DNA of 9,133 nucleotides from an uncultured Clostridia bacterium. GTDB taxonomy: Bacteria > Bacillota > Clostridia > Peptostreptococcales > Anaerovoracaceae. Position numbers and translations under genes: made by a program. The notes beneath the pieces were generated by a model, which was given only the letters and a program-made list of their open reading frames with translations, was not told where the DNA came from and ran no database searches. The stretch is from positions 1 to 9,133 of the forward strand of contig CAKQVC010000063.1 of the NCBI GenBank assembly GCA_934277655.1. Direction: 5' to 3'. This document shows, one piece after another, positions 1 through 5,655 of this stretch (the stretch's first letter is position 1; every line of letters begins with the position of its first letter).

Positions 1-1
1 A

Positions 2-472
2 GGTGGCGTGTTAATCCTTACGTTGCTCTACAGGTTCCGTCGCTCGCCGGGCAAGGAGTTTGCAGCTACGGTTCTGGTCTGCGGTGTGGTTGAATATTTT
101 ACTTCCTTCTTTATGGAAATGTATTTTGGCGGTACTCGATGGTGGGATTACAGTGGATATTTTCTGAACCTGAACGGAAGAATCTGTGCAGAGGGTCTGT
201 TTGTCTTCGGGGTAGGTGGCATGGCATTCGTTTATCTGGTTGCACCGGCAATTGATAACTGGATCCGAAAATTAAAGCCGAAGATGGCTGTTTGTGCGTG
301 TGTAGTGCTTATTGGGTTGTTTGCATGGGATCAGGTGTATTCTTTCGATCATCCGAATATGGGAAAAGGTATCACGAGCAGTACAACGCAGACATTAAGT
401 GCGGCAGACTCAGCAGATGCTACAGGCCCAGTAAATTCGGTGAGTCCCGGGCAACTCGAGCCAAAAGGCTGA
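2..472 (+). CDS. CmpB-type (putative ABC-transporter type IV) membrane protein, 5' end cut by window
   Basis: This is the C-terminal part of a small integral membrane protein; the reading frame is open from the first bases of the window, so the true start lies upstream and the GTG at 8 is probably internal. About 156 residues are visible. Three hydrophobic segments can be seen, roughly VLVCGVVEYFTSFFMEMYFG, CAEGLFVFGVGGMAFVYLVA and VCACVVLIGLFAWDQVYS. The stretch around GGTRWWDYSGYFLNLNGRIC, with paired Trp, Asp-Tyr and an Arg-Ile-Cys after an Asn-Gly, is what I know from the Firmicutes family called putative ABC-transporter type IV / CmpB (formerly DUF1113). The family name is historical and its function is not established. 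The end of the conserved part (HPNMGKGIT) is followed by a Ser/Thr/Ala/Pro-rich tail of about 35 residues, probably cytoplasmic and disordered. No U-tract terminator is evident after the stop; a short AGCC-AAAA-GGCT hairpin overlaps the last codons at 459-470. Confidence 0.8.
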   Translation, partial: GGVLILTLLYRFRRSPGKEFAATVLVCGVVEYFTSFFMEMYFGGTRWWDYSGYFLNLNGRICAEGLFVFGVGGMAFVYLVAPAIDNWIRKLKPKMAVCACVVLIGLFAWDQVYSFDHPNMGKGITSSTTQTLSAADSADATGPVNSVSPGQLEPKG

Positions 473-594
473 CTGCTCGGCGGTGCTTTGTGAATAGAGA
501 TGACAGGCAGAGCAGAAAGCTGGCGGAGACCTGACATCTTTCTATGGAATAGGGAGATAAACGGAAAATATGCAGATATTTTATATTACTTGTG

Positions 595-642
595 ATTTTT
601 TATAAAAAATCTATTGACTTTTTGTGGTAATAGTACTACATT
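595..642 (+). promoter_or_regulatory. Promoter of the unknown-gene/cstA operon, with AT-rich upstream palindrome
   Basis: A sigma-A-type promoter is visible: -35 TTGACT at 614-619 and -10 TACATT at 637-642 with a 17-base spacer. Immediately upstream, 595-610 is a perfect 16-base palindrome made of A, six T, AT, six A and T. It sits where an UP element would be. Transcription would start near 649, giving a leader of about 120 bases before the ATG at 769. The match is by eye and untested, but the box quality, spacing and position ahead of a two-gene operon all agree. Confidence 0.65.
623..640 (+). promoter_or_regulatory. Operator-like inverted repeat overlapping the -10 box
   Basis: TGTGGTA at 623-629 and TACTACA at 634-640 are inverted repeats with one mismatch, separated by four bases (ATAG). 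Their centre holds the perfect palindrome TAGTACTA (631-638). The repeat covers the promoter spacer and most of the -10 box, so a bound dimeric regulator would block RNA polymerase. The shape is like operators of GntR- or BlaI-type repressors, but no specific regulator can be named and none is encoded in this window. Confidence 0.35.
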
Positions 643-685
643 TAATTTCGGAGTTGTTAGTGACAAACAAAGAGAGGTCTTGGGA

Positions 686-761
686 TTCTCCTTCACGCAC
701 CCCTGAATTATCTATTCAGAAATGTCGGGAAACATCAGGAGAAATATGAAACGGAGAGGAG
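686..761 (+). promoter_or_regulatory. Structured leader and ribosome binding site ahead of the cstA operon
   Basis: The leader can fold into a three-way-junction shape: a 7-bp closing stem TTCTCCT (686-692) with AGGAGAA (737-743), an inner hairpin CTGAAT (703-708) with ATTCAG (714-719), and a small hairpin ATGT (722-725) with ACAT (732-735). The 5' strand of the closing stem, TCTCC (687-691), can instead pair with GGAGA (753-757) in the Shine-Dalgarno sequence GGAGAGGAG (753-761), which serves the ATG at 769. The two pairings exclude each other, as in a translation switch. I do not recognise a known riboswitch class. The stems are short and could be chance. Confidence 0.3.
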
Positions 762-768
762 CTTCGAA

Positions 769-1395
769 ATGACTGCCGAAACGATTTTATCAAAACTGAA
801 AAAAATGTATACGGCAACGTTTGATCTGGAAGAAAATTCAGATTGTGCAGGCAGACAGGTCAATCTGTATGGTCATTTCAACGTGGATAATTCCAGATAC
901 GTCCTTTCGAAGAAGGCAACGCTTTGGGAGGCAAACTGCCAGGAGCATCTGTTTGTGCAGGCGGTCAGATCCGAAGCTATGACAGATGGCAGATTACCTG
1001 CTGTGGAAGCAGGGCATGCAGAGTGTGAAGAAAATCCTGAAATGAAAAAAGAAGCCGAACAGGAAGCTGAAACGGAGCTGGATCTGTTCCGTCTACAAGA
1101 ATTGGACAAATGGCTGCGGGAAAAAGCGGAACCGTATTTTGTGAGGAAAGGGGAAGAATACCCACCGAAAAATCATATGTACACTTACCTGACCGTTGTT
1201 TTGATCACTGACAAAAAAATAAATGACGACGTGAAACGTTTTGCGAAGAAATACAAGTTTGACCGGACGTATAAGTGGAATTTGCGAGGATACATGCAGA
1301 CACGGCTGGTTCTTGTATCGACGGCTGATAACGTGGTTATTACCAACGGCAGCGGCAAGGTTCTTGAAAAAACCTATCAGACGCTGGTTGGATAA
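769..1395 (+). CDS. Conserved protein of unknown function (possibly DUF8052-like), first gene of cstA operon
   Basis: A 208-residue soluble protein with no signal peptide and no membrane segment. I do not know a function. Three parts can be seen. The N-terminal part (about 1-70) has a YGHFNVDNSRYVLSKKATLW block. The middle (about 78-122) is very rich in Glu and Lys and probably a helical or coiled-coil linker. The C-terminal part (about 135-208) has HMYTYLTVVLITDK and a basic-aromatic KKYKFDRTYKWNLRGYMQTR stretch followed by a hydrophobic strand LVLVS. The N- and C-terminal blocks remind me of a Firmicutes family of unknown function (DUF8052, from memory), where an aromatic-basic segment is also followed by a strand like this. 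The start is supported by GGAGAGGAG seven bases ahead of the ATG. It ends 42 bases before cstA with no terminator between, so co-transcription is likely; a role in regulating or assisting the transporter would be inference only. Confidence 0.8.
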   Translation: MTAETILSKLKKMYTATFDLEENSDCAGRQVNLYGHFNVDNSRYVLSKKATLWEANCQEHLFVQAVRSEAMTDGRLPAVEAGHAECEENPEMKKEAEQEAETELDLFRLQELDKWLREKAEPYFVRKGEEYPPKNHMYTYLTVVLITDKKINDDVKRFAKKYKFDRTYKWNLRGYMQTRLVLVSTADNVVITNGSGKVLEKTYQTLVG

Positions 1396-1437
1396 CAATT
1401 TATATATTTATAACATTTTATTTACTGGAGGTTTGCT

Positions 1438-3084
1438 ATGAGCAGTGTAGCAATTTTATTAATCTCGATCGCAGTTTTTGTGATCGCATACGTTACATAC
1501 GGCTCCTATCTTGCCAAGTCCTGGGGTGTAGACGTCAAACGACCGACTCCGGCACACGAGATGGAAGACGGTGTAGATTATGTCCCGGCTAACAAAGAAG
1601 TGCTTTTGGGACATCATTTTTCGTCTATTGCAGGAGCAGGTCCGATTAACGGGCCAATCCAGGCGGCTGTATTCGGTTGGGTTCCGGTGCTGCTTTGGAT
1701 TATCATCGGCGGTATTTTCTTTGGTGCGGTGCAGGATTTCGGTTCCTTATTTGCATCAATCCGTCATAAGGGAAAATCGCTTGGAGAAATTATTGAAGTT
1801 AACATCAGCCACAGAACGAAGATTTGTTTTACTGTTTTCGCATGGCTGGTTCTGATACTGGTTGTCGCTGCATTTGCGGATATTGTAGCGGGGACATTTG
1901 CAGGATTTGATGCGGATGGGCAGCAGGTTCCGGCGAACGGTTCGGTTGCAACGGCATCTATGCTGTTTATTCCGCTGGCTGTTGCATTTGGGCTGTTTAA
2001 CAGAAAGTCCAGTCATCTGGCAATCAATACGATTGTCGGCGTAGCACTTCTGATCGCCTGCATTGCGATCGGCATGAACTGTCCAATCTATTTCAGCAAG
2101 ACGGCATGGCTGATCGTTGTGTTTATTTATATTTTCATTGCATCGGTAGCACCGGTATGGATCTTGCTCCAGCCTCGTGATTATCTGAACAGCTTTTTGT
2201 TGTATTTTATGATCTTGGCAGCAATCATCGGTATTATCTTTACTAATCCGAATATGGAACTGGAAGCGTTTACTTCCTGGACAAGCAGTATCGGACCGAT
2301 GTTCCCGTTCCTGTTCGTAACGGTTGCATGTGGAGCAATTTCAGGTTTCCACAGCTTGATTTCATCCGGAACCACATCTAAGCAGATCAACAGTGAGGGA
2401 GATGCCAAGATGATTGGGTACGGATCGATGCTGATTGAATGTGTTCTTGCTGTTATTGCCTTGATTGCAGTGGGAAGTGCGTCTATGGACAGCTGGAGCG
2501 GCATGAATCCGCCACAGGTGTTTGCGGCAGGCATTTCTACGATGCTTGGTAAGATCGGTTTCCCAGAAGGAACCGCACATACAGTCTTACTTCTGGCGAT
2601 TTCTGCATTTGCACTGACATCACTGGATACAGCAACGAGATTGGGACGTTTCCTGTTCCAGGAAATGTTTGCAACCAATAAAGATGGCTCACCAAATGTT
2701 CTGAGCAATATGTATGTGGCAACAGCAATCACGATTGGTGCAGCGGCACTTCTTACGATCGCAGGCTACACGAAGATCTGGGCATTGTTTGGGGCTTGTA
2801 ACCAGTTGGTTGCAGTACCGGCATTTCTGGCTGTGGCATGCTGGCTCAAACATGCAGGAAAGAAACATTCCATGTTATATATTCCGATGTTCTTCATGCT
2901 GATTACATCCGGCTCTGCACTGGTTCTGAAATTCATTTCCAATGTTCAGCTTCTGATGGCAGGAGAAGGGACAGCTATCGTAGAAGGTCTGCAGTGCGTG
3001 CTGATTGTTCCAATCCTGGTATTAGCGATTATTCTGGCTGTTGACGGCTGCAAAGTACTTTTTGCAAAGGATGGGAACAAGTAG
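1438..3084 (+). CDS. cstA: CstA-family carbon starvation transporter (peptide or pyruvate uptake)
   Basis: A 548-residue polytopic membrane protein of the CstA family. In enterobacteria CstA takes up peptides and pyruvate, and its paralogue BtsT/YjiY takes up pyruvate; which substrate applies here cannot be read from sequence. Family hallmarks are clear: VPANKEVLLGHHFSSIAGAGP at about 49-69, the following NGPIQAAVFGWVP, GAVQDFG near 97-102, LLQPRDYLNSF at 243-253, GFHSLISSGTTSKQI at 303-317, ALTSLDTATRLGRF at 392-405 and WALFGACNQLVA at 448-459. Many hydrophobic helices run from residue 4 to about 535. It belongs to the short clostridial form, clearly shorter than the roughly 700-residue E. 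coli CstA. The ATG is preceded by GGAGG at 1427-1431 with six bases between. It is the second gene of the operon beginning at 769, and tandem hairpins follow it. Confidence 0.95.
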   Translation: MSSVAILLISIAVFVIAYVTYGSYLAKSWGVDVKRPTPAHEMEDGVDYVPANKEVLLGHHFSSIAGAGPINGPIQAAVFGWVPVLLWIIIGGIFFGAVQDFGSLFASIRHKGKSLGEIIEVNISHRTKICFTVFAWLVLILVVAAFADIVAGTFAGFDADGQQVPANGSVATASMLFIPLAVAFGLFNRKSSHLAINTIVGVALLIACIAIGMNCPIYFSKTAWLIVVFIYIFIASVAPVWILLQPRDYLNSFLLYFMILAAIIGIIFTNPNMELEAFTSWTSSIGPMFPFLFVTVACGAISGFHSLISSGTTSKQINSEGDAKMIGYGSMLIECVLAVIALIAVGSASMDSWSGMNPPQVFAAGISTMLGKIGFPEGTAHTVLLLAISAFALTSLDTATRLGRFLFQEMFATNKDGSPNVLSNMYVATAITIGAAALLTIAGYTKIWALFGACNQLVAVPAFLAVACWLKHAGKKHSMLYIPMFFMLITSGSALVLKFISNVQLLMAGEGTAIVEGLQCVLIVPILVLAIILAVDGCKVLFAKDGNK

Positions 3085-3116
3085 CATCTTGTTCTGTGAC
3101 AAAAAATGCATATAAT

Positions 3117-3163
3117 AAAAACGCTGTGGCATTCCGGTAAGGAATGTGCCACAGCGTTTTTTT
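3117..3163 (+). terminator. Intrinsic terminator of cstA
   Basis: ACGCTGTGGC plus ATTCC (3121-3135) pairs with GGAAT (3141-3145) and GCCACAGCGT (3148-3157) around a five-base loop, with a two-base bulge (GT, 3146-3147). A run of seven T (3157-3163) follows on the plus strand, and four A at 3117-3120 extend the stem. It lies 32 bases after the cstA stop. On the minus strand the T-run after the stem is only about four bases, so it could act there only as a backup. Confidence 0.9.
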
Positions 3164-3174
3164 GGTATAAGTAA

Positions 3175-3204
3175 AACCACGCGTTGGACGCGTGGTTGTT
3201 TTTT
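3175..3204. terminator. Second hairpin terminator, probably serving pta from the other strand
   Basis: AACCACGCG (3175-3183) and CGCGTGGTT (3189-3197) form a perfect 9-bp stem with a five-base loop (TTGGA). On the plus strand it is followed by G and six T (3199-3204), giving a second stop for cstA transcription. On the minus strand it lies about 20 bases after the pta stop and is followed by TTTT, so it is the likely pta terminator. Confidence 0.75.
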
Positions 3205-3216
3205 AAAATTAATTAT

Positions 3217-4188
3217 TTATGCAAGAGCAGCAGTGATGATCGCCATCTTGTAAACTTCGTCAGCATCGCAGCCACGGGAAAGGTCATTAATCGGTGCGTT
3301 CAGACCCTGAAGGATAGGACCATAAGCAGCGAATCCACCTAAACGCTGAGCAATTTTGTAGCCGATGTTACCGGACTGGATTTCAGGGAAGATGAATGTA
3401 TTTGCCTGACCTGCAACCTTGGAACCAGGGAATTTCTGCTGACCTACAACCGGGGAAACAGCAGCATCAAACTGCATTTCGCCGTCGATAGCAAGATCAG
3501 GAGCGGCAGCCTTAGCCTTTTCGCAAGCATTTCTTACCTTATCTACAGCTTCGCCCTTACCGGAACCCTTAGTGGAGTAGCTTAAAAAAGCAACCTTAGG
3601 ATCGATACCGAAGATCTTAGCAGTTTTAGCACTTTCAAGAGCAGTTTCAACCAGAGCATCTTCATCCGGATCAATCTGGATAGCACAGTCGCCCATGCAG
3701 AGACGTTCATCAACGCCATCCTGGACTCTTTGCATGATGAAGCAGGAGCTTACGTTCTTGTTGCCCGGTTTTGTCTTGATCAGTTGGAGTGCAGGACGTA
3801 CAGTGTCAGCTGTGGAATAAGTAGCTCCGCCAAGCAGACAGTCAGCATCGCCCATCTTTACCAGCATAGTACCGAAGTAGTTACCCTTCTGCAGGCTGTT
3901 TCTGCATTCTTCTGCAGTCATCTTACCTTTACGAAGTTCAACCATGGTGTCAACCATTGCATCCATCTTGTCATAAGTAGCAGGGTTTACTACGCGAACG
4001 CCTTCGATATCGAAACCACCTTTAGCGGCAGCTTCTTTTACTTCTTCTTCCACACCTACAAGGATCGGAGTCAGGAAACCGTCAGCTTTTAACTTAGCTG
4101 TAGCTTCCAGGATTCTTGCGTCTGTACCTTCGGTGAAAACGATAGTACGCGGATTAGCCTTTAATGTTTCGATTAATTTTGCGAACAT
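3217..4188 (-). CDS. pta: Phosphate acetyltransferase
   Basis: A 323-residue cytoplasmic enzyme that interconverts acetyl-CoA plus phosphate and acetyl phosphate plus CoA. In fermenters it feeds acetate kinase to make ATP, or works in reverse for acetate activation. The length fits the short, single-domain Pta form without the N-terminal regulatory domain found in E. coli Pta. Family features: RTIVFTEGTDARILEAT at 14-30, GGATYSTADTVRPALQ at 120-135, FLSYSTKGSGKG at 201-212, DGEMQFDAA at 235-243, NIGYKIAQRLGG at 274-285, and the closing GPILQGLNAPINDLSRG at 290-306. The start is fixed by GGAGGT (4198-4203 on the plus strand) nine bases ahead of the ATG. Butyryl transferase (Ptb) is a related family, but the GGATYSTADTVRPALQ and final GLNAPINDLSRG blocks favour Pta. 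The gene stands alone: its usual partner ackA is not downstream; cstA faces it instead. Confidence 0.95.
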   Translation of the reverse strand: MFAKLIETLKANPRTIVFTEGTDARILEATAKLKADGFLTPILVGVEEEVKEAAAKGGFDIEGVRVVNPATYDKMDAMVDTMVELRKGKMTAEECRNSLQKGNYFGTMLVKMGDADCLLGGATYSTADTVRPALQLIKTKPGNKNVSSCFIMQRVQDGVDERLCMGDCAIQIDPDEDALVETALESAKTAKIFGIDPKVAFLSYSTKGSGKGEAVDKVRNACEKAKAAAPDLAIDGEMQFDAAVSPVVGQQKFPGSKVAGQANTFIFPEIQSGNIGYKIAQRLGGFAAYGPILQGLNAPINDLSRGCDADEVYKMAIITAALA

Positions 4189-4269
4189 GTTTAAAATACC
4201 TCCATATAATTATGCAGGAAATGCGTCTGTCGCACACTTCCTTGTCTAACTGATTTTATACATTTTAAT

Positions 4270-4298
4270 ATTGTACCACTAACTTCGGCTGATTGCAA
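4270..4298 (-). promoter_or_regulatory. Promoter of pta
   Basis: Read on the minus strand, -35 TTGCAA (4293-4298) and -10 TACAAT (4270-4275) are separated by exactly 17 bases. Transcription would start near 4263, giving a leader of about 75 bases that ends in the GGAGGT ribosome binding site. Good box quality and spacing make this the best pta promoter in the region. Confidence 0.7.
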
Positions 4299-4338
4299 TT
4301 GCTGTCGAAGGATTTCTGCCCGGAAAATTCGTTTTTCC

Positions 4339-4367
4339 TTGCGTCCGGCGGTTCTGTCGGTTAAAAT
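4339..4367 (+). promoter_or_regulatory. Candidate promoter of mutY
   Basis: -35 TTGCGT (4339-4344) and -10 TAAAAT (4362-4367) lie 17 bases apart on the plus strand. The leader would be about 130 bases long and purine-rich. The boxes are weaker than those of pta, and no better candidate was found closer to the gene. Confidence 0.45.
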
Positions 4368-4503
4368 AAAAAAGAAAAGAAGCAAAAGAAAGTAGAATCG
4401 ATATCGTATCCTGCGATGATTACCAATAGCAAAAGTGAGAGCCTGCGACGAAGAAATAAGAAAGAGAAAGAATAAGAAAGCAGAAGGGGAGCAGAAATAA
4501 GTA

Positions 4504-5553
4504 ATGACAAAGAAACTGGATAAAACGTTTACAAAAACCGTTACAAAATGGTTTTGCGAAAATAAAAGAGATCTGCCGTGGCGGCAGGACCGGGAACCTT
4601 ATCATATCTGGATTTCCGAGATCATGCTGCAGCAGACCAGAGTGGAAGCAGTCCGGGAATACTATCTCCGCTGGATGAAGGCACTGCCGACGATAAAAAG
4701 TCTTGCAGACGCAGAAGAAGAAAGTCTGCTTAAGCTCTGGCAGGGTCTGGGCTACTATAATCGTGTGCGCAACATGCAGAAAGCAGCTCGGATATTAGAA
4801 ACGGAATATGACGGAGTATTCCCGGATACTTATGATGAGATCCTCAAGCTGCCGGGAATCGGAGACTATACAGCCGGAGCTATTGCATCCAACTGTTTCG
4901 ACCAGAAGGTTGCAGCGGTGGACGGAAATGTACTCAGGGTCATGAGCCGCATAACAGAAGATGATTCTGACATTCTGAAACAGTCTATAAAGAAAAAGTA
5001 TGCAGCGATGCTTGCAGAGCTGTATCCAGAAAAAGACTGCGGAAACTTCACACAGGGTCTGATGGAAATCGGGGCAACCATCTGTGTTCCCAATGGAATG
5101 CCGAAATGCGATGCCTGCCCGGTTGCAGATTTTTGTGGGGCGAAAGCTGCGGGAACGGCTTTGAATTATCCGGTAAAAAAGGCGAAAAAAGAAAGAAAAA
5201 CGGTGGATATGACAGTTTTCATATTGGCATATAAAGGAAAGCAAGCAGTCCAGAAACGGAAACAGAAAGGAGTGCTTTCAGGTCTGTATCAGTATCCAAA
5301 TGTAGAAAAAAAGCTGGATGCCGGTCAGGCGGTTGCTCTGGCACAGGATTGGGGCTGCTGCCCTGCCGGAATCGAAAGACAGCGAGAGTATAAGCATATT
5401 TTTTCCCATGTGGAGTGGCATATGACAGGATATTATATTACCTGCAGTCAGCAGGGAGAGGGAGCGGAAGGGGATTTTGTCTGGGCGACAGAAAAACAGA
5501 TGGAGGAGGAAATTCCTCTGCCATCCGCTTTCCAGCCATTTTATCTGAAATGA
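4504..5553 (+). CDS. mutY: Adenine DNA glycosylase (A/G-specific)
   Basis: A 349-residue base-excision repair enzyme that removes adenine mispaired with 8-oxoguanine, preventing G:C to T:A mutations. The N-terminal half is a helix-hairpin-helix glycosylase: LPWR at 24-27, WISEIMLQQTRVE at 36-48 with the catalytic Glu39, the hairpin LPGIGDYTAGAI at 116-127, and the catalytic Asp140 in AAVDGNVLRV. Four cysteines, Cys194, Cys202, Cys205 and Cys211, form the [4Fe-4S] site. The first spacing is seven residues rather than the six of E. coli MutY, a variant I associate with clostridial proteins. The C-terminal domain (about 235-349) is the NUDIX-like 8-oxoG reader; its FSH loop (Phe300, Ser301, His302) is present. 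The ATG is preceded by AAGGGGAG about 11 bases upstream. Length is normal and all key residues are intact. No terminator is clear between it and the convergent permease. Confidence 0.96.
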   Translation: MTKKLDKTFTKTVTKWFCENKRDLPWRQDREPYHIWISEIMLQQTRVEAVREYYLRWMKALPTIKSLADAEEESLLKLWQGLGYYNRVRNMQKAARILETEYDGVFPDTYDEILKLPGIGDYTAGAIASNCFDQKVAAVDGNVLRVMSRITEDDSDILKQSIKKKYAAMLAELYPEKDCGNFTQGLMEIGATICVPNGMPKCDACPVADFCGAKAAGTALNYPVKKAKKERKTVDMTVFILAYKGKQAVQKRKQKGVLSGLYQYPNVEKKLDAGQAVALAQDWGCCPAGIERQREYKHIFSHVEWHMTGYYITCSQQGEGAEGDFVWATEKQMEEEIPLPSAFQPFYLK

Positions 5554-5655
5554 TTACCACAGAACAAAAATTTTGATGAGAAAATACATAAGCCGGATTG
5601 ACCAAAGCTGGCGGTGTTGTTTGCCGGGCTTCAGACAAGAATAGAAATTGCTGTA

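Larger units (their letters stand above)
4189..4503. other. Divergent intergenic region between pta and mutY
   Basis: This 315-base stretch holds no gene that I can support. It carries the pta ribosome binding site, a strong pta promoter candidate and a weaker mutY promoter candidate placed back to back. From about 4368 to 4503 the plus strand is strikingly rich in purines (repeated AAAGAAA, AAGAAAG and similar), which will be an unstructured mutY leader if transcribed. No riboswitch or hairpin terminator was recognised. Confidence 0.6.

Noticed and set aside
473..515. CTGCTC (473-478) and GAGCAG (510-515) after the first gene, considered as its terminator
   Set aside because: The arms are short, 31 bases apart and lack a following T-tract.
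2181..2732. A 183-codon minus-strand frame inside cstA
   Set aside because: Antisense to a full-length, well-conserved transporter; no independent start signals.
4132..4147. A sequence like a catabolite-responsive (cre) element near the start of pta
   Set aside because: Two mismatches at informative positions of the consensus and a location inside the coding sequence; not better than chance by eye.
5590..5631. Imperfect inverted repeat AAGCCGG / CCGGGCTT between mutY and the permease, considered as a terminator
   Set aside because: The loop is about 27 bases long, one stem base is bulged, and no T-tract follows on either strand.
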